Shown here: in pieces, positions 46,201-57,984 of the stretch
Layout: the number at the start of each line of letters is the position of its first letter
Numbering within the stretch: position 1 is the first letter of the stretch
Source of the DNA: Siniperca chuatsi
Taxonomy: Eukaryota; Chordata; Actinopteri; Centrarchiformes; Sinipercidae
Length of the DNA stretch: 64,000 bases
Assembly: GCF_020085105.1 (NCBI RefSeq)
Contig: NC_058064.1
Span: forward strand, 20,437,323 to 20,501,322
Direction: 5' to 3'
Position numbers and translations under genes: made by a program
The notes under the pieces: model-generated
The model's input: only the letters and a program-made list of their open reading frames with translations
The model's database searches: none
What the model was told of the DNA's origin: nothing

Positions 46201-49200
46201 ACTTTCACGCCTCATGCACCTGGCCAGTCACTGCGTAACAGAGCCTAGCTAATTGGTCAGGCTGCTATATTTGCTGATTTTAGCTCATCGCAGGTATCTG
46301 TATAGGCATATGTCTGCCAGTAAGCAGCAAGGAACTTTTCGTTTGAGGTAATTTTTAAATGTTTCCATTAGTTTGTCCAACAGGGAGCACTGGCGCTATA
46401 AAGTGTCTGCTCAGGATTCTGTCACAATTCTGATACTCAAACTTAGACTGTACCAACAACTACAGATTTCTTTTCTTAAGACTTCAAAAGTGGCCCACAC
46501 CCTCAGCCATTGAACAGAGAGGATTCTAATGTCGGACGTTCAGGGTTAGGGTTCGAACAGCAGCTGATGCAGGAGTTGGCCTGAATGGAAGGACTGTAGG
46601 TCATACTGTACCCTTGAGTTCACATTGGACAATTACTGGAGTGAGTTGGGGGGTGTGTGTTTTTTTTTTTGTGAGCTGGTCTGATTTGTAAGGCCATTGT
46701 ACAGGATGTTGTTGTTCAGCAATGGTCTTCACACAATAATTAATACCTGATATTCTCCCCAGAGAAAAGACAGGCGAGCCAAAGGAGAGCAACATGGCAA
46801 GTCGGTGAGTACAAAACATTTAAGTTTAAAATGAACCAACAGCTCTAAACAATCTGCGAACTGTCGGATTGTGATTCCTGACAGGCAGTTCACCTGGAAA
46901 TGCCTATGGAGGTTTTCAACTCTCCAGGTGCCTTACCCAAAGACCCCATCCTGAGGAAGCAGCACCTAGAGGACCTCATGACAAAGATCCACAGCTCCTT
47001 CAGTTTCATGCAGGTGGAGTTTGGCTGTTTGCAAACCCATGAACACATTTACCACCCAGTAAAAGATGAAACTGGTTTATTTGGTCTTTAGAAGGTTTTA
47101 AAATGATTCTGTCCTGTTCAGGACTCTCTTCTGGATGGTGAGAGCTCCCCCGCTAATGGCCACCCCAGACTGAAGAGACGGCCGTCTGGATCTCCCTCTC
47201 CTCTGGGTAACCTGGAACAAGTCAACAAGCTCTGTAATTTGACAAGAGAATTCCAACTCGGGTCTACTTACTAACTTTCTCTGGAGCTTTGAACCATATC
47301 ACATGGTCGTCATCAGTTCATGGATGTTACTTATTTATCATGGAAATGGATCTGAAATGGTGACCCATCCAAAAGCCATTTGCTGAGGAAGGCCTGTACC
47401 ATAAAGCGATTTCACCTCTGGCTCTTGGTGTTACCTGGCTTCAGAGCCGAACCTGGGCTGTCCTGGATAACATTATCACAGAGCCAGTTATTAACTGTTC
47501 TGCTAACTCTGGGTTTTCCAAGCCAACTATCCTCATGTGAAAGAGGCAGAGTTTTTAATTTCAAGCGATGTCATCAGAACCATGAATGTAGTACTTAATG
47601 ACGTGGGGATATTAGGTTATCGCTACAGCTAACAGTGATAGCTTATTTTAATTTGACTTTTTATTTGATAGTGACAGGTAAAGAGGTAGACAAGAAACTG
47701 GGAGAGAGGTGTGACATGCAACAAAGATCACTGGCTGGACTCGAACCAGCGACTGTTGTGGCATGCACTGTAACCATTTAGCTACCAAGGCGCTCCGAAA
47801 TATTACTTTTTATAATCATGGGAGCAAACTGTGGATTTGTCTTTTATAAATAAAAGACAGGGTTTATTTATTTATTTTTATTTTTTTCAGTAATCATCAC
47901 AAAGTCTCCTAATGTTCTGAACTGCAGTGATGGAATGGATGGAACATGTAAAAGCATCCACACTGTCAGGAATCCTGTTGGTAGCTGTAATCATATATTT
48001 ATTGTGGTAATTCCTGTTTGTTAGAAGCGCTGTTTTAAAACCAGAGAGGACACATGGAAAGCCTGGAACAGCAAAATGAAATCTGTTGCGCTTTGTGACT
48101 TGACTGTAAAGTGTCTGTCAGGCTCCCGTAGGATCACCATAAGATCTACCCCGGTTAAAAGTGAGCCAGCGTCGTGATGCCAGACAGCCTGGCATCACCA
48201 CTAATCTCGCTTCGTGGTACAGGCCCCATGTCATATGGTTGAAAGCTTGCAGTAGCAAAGCTGACAAAACAATCCCAACTCAAGGACCCCTTACCAAACT
48301 CTTCTATCAGAGGTAAAAAATGATCTTTGATGCTTAAGCTCCATAATGGTAAAGTTAAAGGTACCCTGTGGAGTTTTTGACCACTAGTTGTGCTATAATG
48401 CAGTGTTTTTTAAAAGCGGGTGCACATTTTGTTAGTATTTCACATACAAGCACGCGCAGGTGTGACGCAAATATACATTCACGCCATTCAACTGATCGAC
48501 AGTTGGTGGCATCAACGCATTTACAAACGAAGACTGCTACCTAAACGTGGATGTTAACAATGCAGGTTTCAAAATATTAAAAAAATGGCCTTAGCAAATG
48601 TTTTGTAAGGAAGGAAATGCACTCAACGCGTTTTTAGCCATGCTAGCGGCATGACTCTAGTGATGGCAAGGTCGGTCAGTCCGCCACTTTGGTCTGGACT
48701 GAAATATCTCAACAAATATGGGATGATAGCATGACTTTTTCAGACATTTGTGGTCCCCAGACAATGAATCCTAAGTACTTTTCCTCTCGCACCACCATGA
48801 GGCTTTTAGTGAAATAGCTTCACTATCTATTGGCTGGATTAGGGATTTGGTACAGATATCCATGCTTCCCAGATTATACATCCTACTGACTCAGCTGATT
48901 ACCTGACTTCCTCTTGTGCCACAATCACATCAAAATCTCAATTTGTACGACACTTTGGTTTATGGCCAAGCACACTGTATTTTGGTGAGACGCTCAATGT
49001 GTTTACAAGAAACCTCCACAAGGTACTGAGTATGGATAGCAAATGCATTCAAATTTATTTGAAAACTTGACTTGTGTAATATCTTTTATTTATCAGTTTT
49101 TTTTTTTGTTTTTGTTTTTCTCCCCCCTCCCAACTAACCAGCTCACACAGACCTCGGAAGCCCAGTTGATATCCTGCCCAAAGCAATGCATGTAAGCTGT

Positions 49201-52200
49201 CATTCTTTTTCTGTGATAAGTCAGTTGTGACTTAAATTGAAATCACTTGGACTTGTCATCACTTCGTCCCCATCCCCCCCACTCAGTCCACCCCACTGCC
49301 TACCAGGCTTATGGAGCGCAAAGCCAGTCTAACAAATGGGGATCAGTGCCTGGAGAGCTGTGACCTGGAGCTTTCCTCAAAGGACCTACCTCATGTAAGA
49401 AGCTGTACATGGACTATGAGATGCAGCATATTAATCCTGCATTTCTAAATGGTGAAAGTTATCTTGACTCTACAGGAGCCACTGCAGTTGGCTGAAAAAA
49501 AGAAGTTTCCTTCACCGCCGCTGTACCGCAGGGAGTCTACCATCTCTGTCAGTCTGGAGAAGAGCCGTCCTCGTGTAAATGAGCATTCTTGGCCATGACA
49601 ACAGCACTTTAGCTGATATGAAGTGTTGTCGATATGCTTTATTGTCACTTAACCTTTTCTGTGTTCCCCAGACACCGGTATCTGAGTCAGGGAAGCAGTC
49701 CCCCTGTACTGGGGTGACATCTTGCACCTCCACCCCCCCTCAGGGACAGACGTTCTCTACACCCCCCACTAGGCGAACTCTGACGTCTGCACAGTTTCAG
49801 AACATCCAGTCAGTAAGTCTTAACAAAATTATGCACAATTTTCTTTTGGGTTGTATTCTGTCAAGGTCAAAAGTCTGTGTTCAATTCCTACTACAGCAGT
49901 AGGACACTAATTAGTTCCCCCACACATCTGGTATTGCATAAGATGTGTATCTGGATACCTTATGACATCCAGTCATGAGGCTTTTGCTTTCACACTTGGT
50001 ATTACAAAGCGTTCTCCTGATCTCATTTCTCACACTATGGTTGGATATGTGAATTGGGTAGGTGGAGAAACGTGGTGCATCCCAGGTCAAGGGAAGCAAT
50101 GCAGGATACACTCAAGGGATTGCCACAATGTGCAAGGCGAGGGTCATTGTCAGTTAATTGGAGAAGCTGGCGAGCACATGTGCTAGCTTGGCTACCCCAC
50201 TTGGTCATGTAACCCTTGTCTTGCACATAGCTGTCCCTGGGAGCCTCAGAAGCAATGCTGCCATATGGGCTCTAGTTATTTTTCCTTTTAACAAGAAAGC
50301 ATCATTTGTAGCCTGTTGCTGGGCAGTTTGCAACATCTGGAAGAGGCGGCGATAGGTGTAGTCTAACATGACATGTAGATTTTTATTTTGTCATACTATG
50401 CAGACTGCATTTACAAGACCGCCTCTAGATGCAGTCATTAATCTGTTTTTCCTTTTTATCAGAAATGGGTCGCATGTTAATACAAGGTATAAATGGGGTC
50501 TTCTGACGTAGCTTGCTGGTCTTCTTTGATTGGATTGTGAACTTGCATTTTGCAAGACTGCAGACTTGGGTAATGAATCCACTCAAGAACACATTGGCCC
50601 CATTTTTCATTTCAAAGGTCTCATATCTGCATAAACTCCAGATGAAATTTAATGCACTTAATCACTTATAGTCAGCCACATTTATGCATGGGGATTGATT
50701 GCATGTGTTTTGGATTTCCCAGGCTACATGCAAATCAGGGTTACTTCAGTCCATGGGGGGGTGGTAATGCACCTGATTCTGTTAGGTGAAAGCAACAAGT
50801 TGTCCTAAGAACAATAACTTTTGTTAATACATGGATGATATAATGGAATTTGACTGTCTCTAATGCTTTGTTGCATTTACACTTGTCTGAAATGTAAATG
50901 GAGTAATTGGGTTCAGACTGCTTGTGCCACATTTGGTGGACAGGAAATGTGTAATTTCAACGCAAATGCTCAATCTTCAGAGGACAGCGTAGTTGGTTTT
51001 ACTACAGTTAGGGTATGACAAACCTCTCAAACAGTTGATTTTTCCTGTGCTGATGAAGTCATACATGAGAGGCTTGGGCGGTATCCTTTTTGTTTTTCAT
51101 ACGTGTGTGTGACTGTAAAAGCTGGGCTGCTGGTGATAGAAGTCATTGTAGCATGCCAGTGTTTCTATTAGATCCGGCGCAGCTTCTAGCCTTTACGGCA
51201 GCGGTTTAGGGTCCCAGAATCATCTCACGTGAAGATCCTCAGCTAATCAAATCTGCGCATTGCGACTCGACGAGTGATTCACACAAACAGCATGTGTGAC
51301 ACAGCGGAGAGAGAAATAAGCGCGTCAGAAGTAATTTCACATGGTGTGCTCTAAAAGTAGACAGAGAAAAGAGCTTTTAATCCAGAATGCACAGACTCTA
51401 CATGATCGTTCGTTCGTTCTTAAAAGCAGCAATGTGAAGCGCCTCTAACGTTACGAGACAAAGCTCTGAGCATCTTTTGAGCAAACGTACCCGCTCAAAT
51501 CCAAACTGAACGCACCAAAAATAAACTAAGAGCCAAAATGATTGATTCACCAGAAAGAGGAGCGTCTGTTTAAAATCATACCTTTTTTGGATTTGTAAAT
51601 ACCCTGGTATACTGGAATACCTTGAAACCGCCCCATTCTACCTGAGAGGAAATGCTACTGTAGTAGTAGCACAGTTGTCCTCAACCAAACAGAACAAATC
51701 AAATATGAGCACAGAAGCATAATGAAATCAAGAATACGTTCTCCTGCCAGATGTGAACTACAGTCAGGCTAAACTAGATCTAGACACAATCTGAATCATT
51801 AGATCTAGATCTGAATGGGGCTTGGACACTTTCTGCAAGCTTCTTTGGTGTCAATTTTCTTCTCACTGTAGATCTTCAAGGTGAATGCCTCTTTACCTCA
51901 GAATGGGGAACTGAACTACAAACAGGATTCTGCGGTTTTCACCGAGCCCAGGTACAGCACTGCCAGTACCCAAACACCACCTGAGTTTGCTCCCTCAGAA
52001 GACGAACCACAGCCGGGTATGTTGATCAAATGTTCATGTTCCTAAACTCTCAACCCACATGGGCTGAATGGCCAACAGCCAGTTGTCTGAGACTCCTTTC
52101 ACGCTGCATCATCTCTCCAGTGTGCCAGTCAGACTACACGATGGGTAATGGTGGACAGATCTTCCTGTCCCCTGGCCAGTCGGGCGGAAGCGTCGGTCGA

Positions 52201-54353
52201 CCCGGCCAGTCATACTACACCAGAGGATCTGCGAGAGGTATGGCACGTGGCGGCAAGGGACTGGCACAAAACTTTCGCTCTTCTGGTTGGCATCGAGGTA
52301 TCTATCCTCTGATCTCCTCTATTTGGGTTTTCACCATTCCTGCTTTTCCCTCCTCCTTTTGCTAGACATCTGTTCAGAATCAGATGTTGTAGGGTAGTAT
52401 TGTCACATCCTGGTCACTAAAGCTTGTGCTGAAATGAATCTTTCTGAAGATAGCTCTGAAGCTAAACACTGATTTCTACTCCTCAGGAGCATCCTACATC
52501 CCCCAGACTAATTTCAGGGACTTTGGCCCTCTCCTATATGCTGCTAGAGTAAGTAAATCTATTTATAGAAGGTAATTCATTTAACATTTTACAACACAAG
52601 TCTGTACAATGAAAGGAGTTTGTAGTCCCTTCATGCTACACACATGGAACATAATGGATAGTTTAATCTATTAGAATAGGGTAGTTTTTTTTTTTCTGTT
52701 AAATCTGGAATGTAAACAGCAGATAGAGATGATATGGTTTTTCCATCTTCACATAAAAACTTTCAACATTTGGGAAACAGATGAAAAAACAAGAATGTAG
52801 CTAGCAGAGTTTAAAGGAGCTACAGGCTGCAGCATCTGCATGCACAGCTGTTGCAAAGCAGAAAGTGTGTGTGTGGTGGCATTATTGGTTCTGGGACTGT
52901 TATCTGTAATAATGCCCTGTACTCACTAAAGTAACTGCTGGGAGTGTGGCGTGGCAACTACTCCAAAAGTCACTGAACATAGTAAAGGACATAGAACACA
53001 AGCGATGAGACAAGTCCCAGGTTAGCCAAATACAGTGGCAAGGAAAAGTATGTGAACCTTTTTGGAATTTCATGGTTTTCTGAATAAATTTGTCAAAATG
53101 TGATCTGATCTTCATCTAAGTCAAGGGTACTGACAAACAATGTGTCTAAAAAAAATTACACAATAATTCTGATCTTTCATGTCTTTATTGAACAGTCATT
53201 CAACATTCAAAATGGCTGTGGAAAAAGTAAGTGAACCCTTAGAATTAATAACCCCAGCGATGTTCTCTTTAGTAAGCAGTGGCTGCCTCGTGGTGTCCTG
53301 CCGTGGATTCCCTGCTTGTTCAGTGTTTTACGTATTGCAGACTCATGAACAGAGATGTTAGCAAGTTCCAGTGATGCCTTCAGATCTTTGGCTGTCATTC
53401 AGGGTTGTTTCTTTACCTCACTGAGTCTTCGTCGTCCTCTTGGTGTCATTTTGACTGGGTGCCCACTTCTTGGTGGAGTAGCAACAGTCTCAAAGCGTCT
53501 CCATTTGTAGATTGTTTGCCTAACTGTAGACTGGTGAATTTCTAAAGTCTCTGAAATAACTTTGTAACCCTTTCCAGCTTTATGTAAAGCAACAATTCCT
53601 GATCGTAGCTCCTCTGAAAGCTCTTTTTGGCGAGGCATGGCTCACATATATATCAAAGTAGCTGTAGTCCACACCTCCAAACGTATTATCTTAACGAGAC
53701 TCCAGGTGTGCTAAAACCTGACTCAATTAGCTTTTTTGAGGTCATTAACTTTACATTAAGTTCACTTACTTTTTCCACTGCCATTTTGAATGTTGAATGA
53801 CTGTTCAATAAAGACATGAAAGATCAGAATTATTTTGTGTAATTGTTTTTACAAACATTATGTTTGTCAGTACCCTTGACTTAGATGAAGATCAGATCAC
53901 ATTTTATGACAAATTTATCCAGAAAACCATGAAATTCCAAAAGGTTTACATACTTTTCCTTGCCACTGTATTTGGCTAACCTGGGACTTGTCTCATCGCT
54001 TGTATATTTGGAAACGGTAAAATTATTACCCAAACTATCTGTGAACATCAGTTTACAGACTGAATTTTCCTTTCAACTGACGGTAATTGTGCGCATACTA
54101 TGTTCTTGTGCAATGAGGATTATTATTCGGGTATGCTCACTTTCAGTTTTACCTTCAAATAAAGTGGTTTAGATCATTTGGCTACGTTCTTGTTTACAAC
54201 CTGTCTGATCATCTGACTGCTTTTTCCTGAGTCCCTGCATTTATTTTGGTCAGTACAAGGTTATCATAACTGATTAACGATGGCCAAAACTACAGTTCCA
54301 GTTATGCAGAATTATCATAAAACTGTTTTTGGACCCTATCTGTTTCTTCAGTT

Positions 54354-54385
<32 letters not shown>

Positions 54386-56545
54386 GTTGAAATACTTGTC
54401 CGTCATGTAGCGTAGCATGCTACAGCCAACCAGCTGACAAACACAAGCAAAGAAATCCGTATGCTTTCACACAGCCTGTTTTTAAAGTCCAGTGCTGACT
54501 TTTTATAGTCTCTGTGGTATTTTCTTAGGACTCTGGATACCAGCACAACTACAGACGTGGAGGAGGGAGGCATAACTCAAGTGGTAAGAACACAAGCTCT
54601 AACTCAAGTTCCAAACAGTAATCTCTCTCTCAGGGAAGAGCTTTTGCTGCAAACACCTGCTGAAGTTCTTCCTTTAAGGACAGGAGCTGGAACGGATAGG
54701 TATGTTAGAATTTTATAGATACTACTAATCTGTCTGGTAGTTTTGATACTGCTTATGGTTTCTTAGGGAGGATAACAAATAGTCAATTCTTCAATACTCC
54801 ATAGCACCAAAGCATTTGTCTGAATTTCGATACCCACCGCTGGTAGCTGGGGGACAAGAGATTACCCTCATGAGTGGTGCTTGGCATGACCTTACATGTA
54901 TTTAGCTGATGCTTCTCATGCGACTGACAAGAAATGCGTTCAACAATGTGGACAGAACAGGACCGCAAACCGTTGTGATTTAGTTGGGGGAGTAGCAAGC
55001 CGATTGGCAGTGGCAGAGCATAGTGGACGGGCTTGGGTGTATGGTTTGACCATGTCCTGAATGTAGGATGGGCCTGGTTTATTGGGATGAAGTCAAATGT
55101 AAGTCTGTACATAACCAACCAACTTATAAAGGGCATTTGAGAAAGGACATGAAGTCACTAAAATAAAAAAACACTGGATGGATCCGTTCACTAACTACTG
55201 TGAAATGCTTTTGACAAAATGTGCTTAATTTAAATCTCATGCCGCTCCATATACTCCATGGAAATGTCATGAGACTCAGTGGGTACAGTAGTATTTACAT
55301 TGTTTCTACAGTTGTGTTGGAGTGACACTATTAATGTATGTGTATTTATAGAGCAGAATTTAAGTATGAAATTTAAATTTAGTCAATGGCTCAGTGCACT
55401 AAAAGCGTCAGGTGCCACCTATTTAAACTGTCTACTGTTGTCAGAACTGAAGTGGATGTCAGAGTTTCTACACAAAATGACAAGGTAAACGTGTGAGCTA
55501 GAAGCATACAATTCAGGTAAAATGTACTTTATTGTCCTCGAGGGGAAATTTTGCTTGAGCAATCAATGCTACACACACTTCAGTTTGAGGAAGATGATGG
55601 GAAGAAAGATTTGTAGCATTAGTCTATGGCTCCTGCATGACATCCCTTTCTAAAGCCACTTTCAAACGTATAGTTAGTTTACTCTGAGCAGATGTAAACA
55701 GCAATCGTACTCTGCTGCTGACCAAGTAAGTTGGTAAGTTTGTTGCCTTTTCCCCTTTGCTCAAACTAAAAGGACCCAAGAACTAGAAACTGAGTCCGAT
55801 TTTTTTTTTTTTTTTTTTTTTTTTTAAGTGGACTAAACGACGCAAGTTTAAAAAAACGCCCTAACATGTAGTACACCAGAGTCATCAAATGACCTCATTA
55901 CTGCTTAGTGTCATTGCGTCATGTTATTTCTTAACATGTATTTTTTTTAATTTTTAAATCAACTCTGCAGCAGCCTGGAGTGACTCTTCCCAGGTGAGCA
56001 GCCCAGACCGGGAGGGAGCCTTTACACTCGTGGACTCTGGTCATGGGGATTCTCTGTCGGTCTCCACCATGGAGGTCCCTCTGACTCCACACGGCCACCA
56101 TCACACCGCCCTGCTTCCCATGCAACTCTACTCCCTCTCCCAGCCGCTGCGAGTGGCCTTCACCGCCTCTCGCACCGCCAACTTCGCCCCGGGCAACCTG
56201 GACCAGCCCATTGTGTTCGACCAGCTGCACAGCAACCTGGGGGAGATGTACGACACGCACATCGGCCGCTTCACCTGCCCTGTCAATGGAACCTACGTCT
56301 TCATCTTCCACATCCTGAAGCTCGCCATCAACGTGCCGCTCTACATTAACCTCATGCGCAACGAGGAGGTGATGGTGTCGGCGTACGCCAACGATGGAGC
56401 ACCAGATCATGAGACGGCCAGCAACCACGCCATCCTACCCCTCTTCCAAGGAGATCAGGTGTGGCTCCGGTTGCATCGCGGTGCCATCTATGGCAGCACC
56501 TGGAAGTACAGCACCTTCTCTGGCTTCCTGCTGTACCAGGATTGA
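40265..56545 (+). CDS. caprin2: Caprin-2, RNA-binding and C1q-domain protein
   Basis: Twenty coding exons join in phase to 918 codons plus stop: 40265-40501, 40585-40647, 40756-40842, 42670-42908, 44117-44199, 44678-44791, 44903-44943, 45049-45273, 46763-46804, 46885-47013, 47122-47206, 49142-49191, 49287-49394, 49476-49574, 49672-49812, 51872-52016, 52121-52297, 52487-52548, 54529-54583, 55971-56545. All introns are GT-AG, and the start ATG is 13 bases into exon 2. Residues about 55-270 are the caprin homology/coiled-coil region (GLICLKHKVRNLEKKK, LEDYKKRLNRGEALNKDQM). Later come a Ser/Pro-rich middle, STASTQTPPEF, and a Gly/Arg-rich part with RGSARGMARGGKGLAQNF. Residues about 787-918 are a complete C1q domain (LRVAFTASRTANFAPG to YSTFSGFLLYQD). 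Caprin-2 binds RNA and promotes Wnt signalling at LRP5/6. The human protein is somewhat longer, about 1,100 residues from memory. Confidence 0.95.
41265..41440 (+). repeat. Dispersed repeat family R2, copy 2
   Basis: Begins CTTTTGGACTGTTGGTCGGA and ends AGTTAGCTGCAGCCCTA. It matches copy 1 at 12105-12265 at both ends, with a central CATCACCTGAGGCTGTA. Located in caprin2 intron 4. Confidence 0.7.
41565..41830. repeat. Probable interspersed repeat in caprin2 intron 4
   Basis: AAAGGATAGGTTTAGTTACG at the left, then CCTCCTGTCCATATTGGCCA, resembles a fish repeat I know by its 'AAAGGATAGGTTC' head. There is no second copy here to confirm it. Confidence 0.45.
42000..42245 (-). mobile_element. Foldback MITE, inverted partial copy
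   Basis: The reverse complement reads AGAAATAGTTCAACACGATT, then ATTAGCTTAGCATAAAGACT GGAAGC and GCTAGCCTGGCTCA. This is the left arm of the family represented at 4361-4966. Its other arm is missing or unrecognisable. Confidence 0.7.
42909..43500 (+). other. caprin2 intron 5, 5' part
   Basis: No recognised feature. Short minus-strand frames at 43081-43306 have no domain. Confidence 0.5.
43507..43635 (+). repeat. tRNA-derived SINE, truncated, + strand
   Basis: The head GGCTGTGGCTTAGTGGTAGA GCGGGTCGTCCACC is an A-box-bearing tRNA-like start, followed by GACCCTGAACCCCAACTTGC TCCCGA, a usual SINE body. Most of the B-box region is missing. A second copy in opposite orientation follows immediately. 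Confidence 0.75.
43636..43912 (-). repeat. tRNA-derived SINE, minus strand
   Basis: The reverse complement begins GGGGCAGCTGAGGCTTAGAG GTAGAGCGGCTCGTC (A box) and contains CGGCGGTTCGATCCCGGCT (B box) near 43850. It ends at 43636 with GGCGCTATACACTGTAAGTA CAGTCC. The promoter boxes are well preserved, but the tRNA cloverleaf is not followed by a mature tRNA 3' end, so it is a SINE and not a tRNA gene. Confidence 0.8.
45274..46762 (+). other. caprin2 intron 9
   Basis: 1.5 kb with a T/G run near 45520-45538 and no repeat recognised with confidence. The intron is followed by the 42-bp exon at 46763. Confidence 0.5.
47655..47797 (-). repeat. tRNA-derived SINE, minus strand
   Basis: The reverse complement starts GGAGCGCCTTGGTAGCTAAA TGG (A box), has GCTGGTTCGAGTCCAGCC (B box near 47730), then TTTGTTGCATGTCACACCTC TCTCCCAG and a short AT-rich end. 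This is a common fish SINE body. Located in caprin2 intron 12. Confidence 0.75.
48350..48665. repeat. Interspersed repeat with CCCTGTGGAGTTTTTGACC head
   Basis: AAAGGTACCCTGTGGAGTTT TTGACCACTAGTTGT at the left, then TAGCCATGCTAGCGGCATGA CTCTAG at 48638. I recognise this head and tail as a frequent percomorph repeat. Non-coding. Confidence 0.6.
48666..48990. repeat. Interspersed repeat family R4, copy 1
   Basis: Contains GGTCAGTCCGCCACTTTGGT, GGACTGAAATATCTCAACAA, ATTTGGTACAGATATCCATG and TACGACACTTTGGTTTATGG. A related, decayed copy lies at 57985-58880. These phrases come from a long non-coding fish repeat. Confidence 0.65.
49813..51076 (+). other. caprin2 intron 15, 5' part
   Basis: No exon or identified repeat. 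Several short open frames (49911-50226, 50391-50610) have no domains. Confidence 0.45.
51077..51634. mobile_element. MITE with GGGCGGTAT ends (hAT-like)
   Basis: The left end GGGCGGTATCCTTTTTG and the right end, whose inverse reads GGGCGGTTTCAAGGTATTCC AGTATACC, form imperfect inverted repeats. The interior is AT-moderate with ATGATCGTTCGTTCGTTC at 51399. It carries no transposase. The hAT assignment is a guess from the termini. Confidence 0.45.
52998..54003. repeat. Perfect 35-bp inverted repeat flanking a Tc1-like element
   Basis: 52998-53032 (ACAAGCGATGAGACAAGTCC CAGGTTAGCCAAATA) is the exact reverse complement of 53969-54003. The arms end in the TA dinucleotides that border the Tc1-like element, so without the element the target would be a perfect palindrome of about 68 bp centred on TA. 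The match stops beyond these arms. Confidence 0.95.
53033..53968 (-). mobile_element. Tc1-like transposon, internally deleted, long inverted repeats
   Basis: The termini are CAGTGGCAAGGAAAAGTATG and its inverse, with TA on both sides. The inverted repeats are about 205 bp with several mismatches and indels. Between them, on the minus strand, 53638-53402 encodes MPRQKELSEELRSGIVALHK AGKGYKVISETLEIHQ and TIYKWRRFET...GHPVKMTPRGRRRLSE, the paired-like DNA-binding part. After an in-frame stop, 53398-53270 encodes MTAKDLKASLELANISVHES AIRKTLNKQGIHGR. The catalytic DDE region is missing, so the copy cannot encode a functional transposase. It sits in caprin2 intron 18. Confidence 0.9.
54004..54528 (+). 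other. caprin2 intron 18, 3' part
   Basis: No recognised feature except an A homopolymer at about 54359-54385. Confidence 0.5.
54584..55970 (+). other. Last caprin2 intron
   Basis: Likely old repeat at 54860-55140 (TTACATGTATTTAGCTGATG CTTCTCATGCGACT resembles a fish repeat that normally reads TTTAGCAGACGCTTTTATCC). A short LINE-tail piece lies at about 55518-55560 (TACTTTATTGTCCTCGAGGG). A T homopolymer lies at 55800-55826. The minus-strand frame 54783-55136 has no domain. Confidence 0.45.
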
Positions 56546-56593
56546 ACTGTTGTGGAACAAACTGCCCTCTTCTGTGTGGACTGTTTGCTTTGT

Positions 56594-56599
56594 AATAAA
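56594..56599 (+). terminator. caprin2: caprin2 poly(A) signal
   Basis: AATAAA 49 bases after the TGA stop, followed by a TTTCAGTATTGTGGTC stretch. It would give a 3' UTR of only about 70-80 bases. A longer alternative form remains possible. Confidence 0.55.
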
Positions 56600-56639
56600 T
56601 GGTGATTAAACTGACATTTCAGTATTGTGGTCAGGCTGC

Positions 56640-57984
56640 ATGCCAGTACCCTTATTTTTTATTATTTTTTTTTTCTCCCCACCATGAAGCCCATTCATAA
56701 CCAAAGGTGTCGGTGGCCAAATGGTATGATCTGTACTTGATTTCCCCATGAATGTGTAGTTCATGATGGTGCTGCTCCCTGTAACTGTGATACTAGTACG
56801 ACTGGGCCTTGATAACATGTCAATTTGCTGTAAGTCCTCCTGTAGCATATCACCTGTTCAGCCCACAGCTCGCTGACTTCAGTGAGAACTCTTAATGCAG
56901 TGTTATGAATTTGTGCCTTGTTTCCTGAATGGCTTTAGATGACTGACCAGATGTTAAACGGCTAGTGAATGAATGGCTGATCTATCGGATTAATTATAAT
57001 TGACTATCAGCACTCTGCTTGATGCTGGGCTCCTTGCTGTGTGGGAAGCTGAGGAAGGAAAGAATGTGTTCTTGGTGGTGGGTATGGTGTTGAACACTAA
57101 AGGCCAAATTGTTGCACTAACAGACTACATTGGAGAGATGGAAGTGGTTCCTTGATGTGCCTAAAATAAAATATGAGCAGTGAAGTTTGGATGCATGATC
57201 TTGAGACTATTATTGTAGCAGGGCGCCCCCCCGTACAAGGATGAGACTTTTACTGGTGGTTTTATGTTTAATCCTTTCCTTTGAACCTTAAACCATACAC
57301 CATATCACCAACGTAAGAGCTGAAATGCATACAAAACATGTGACCGATTAGCTCACATTGTTCAGACTGCTGTCTTACATTGATGCAAAAAAATTAACAC
57401 ATTATCAAACAAAATGATCATATCTCAACTTATTTAAATAACTTTTGCCTCCTTGAAGGGGCTGCAAATATGAATTTAACGTTAATCCTGCTCTGTGTCG
57501 AAGTTACTGCCATATTTGGGCTAACAAGCTGTACACTGCAAAAACTGCGCTAGCAAGGGCGCGCGTGCGCTTCCAAAAGAATTTTTTTTTCACTATATAA
57601 ATTTCAAAATAAAAGACTGTTTACTATGTTAACAAATTTACTTAGTTATTTACTATTATTATTTTATTGTTATGCTTATACAACTACAGAAGTCTTGTTT
57701 TAAATTAGACATACATCTGTTACTTTCAACAGTCTACAGCAGTGTAGTTAAAGTTTTCCAGGCACTGCGGGGCTGTAGGCCTTTCACCTGTTCATCCGTT
57801 TGTGATTGATTCTATTTAACTGTGCAGCCCTGACAATGGTATAACTACTCCAATTTTCCAAACTGCAACAAACTGATTTTGTCAAACCATGGCTCAACAT
57901 GGTGATCTAGGGCTTAACCTAGTTTCTGGCCTATAACCTCAACTGCTCCTTATACTCACAGAGCATTAACCAACTTTTTTTGTT
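56640..57984. other. Spacer between caprin2 and ipo8
   Basis: No gene recognised. The minus-strand frame 56606-56848 has no domain. A poly-A/T-rich stretch lies near 57575-57660. Confidence 0.5.

Noticed and set aside
47655..47797. tRNA-like sequence on the minus strand
   Set aside because: The box B is clear, but a SINE body with the usual TTGCATGTCA phrase follows, so it is a SINE and not a tRNA gene.
55931..56428. 165-codon minus-strand frame opposite the C1q exon
   Set aside because: Antisense shadow of the GC-rich last caprin2 exon.
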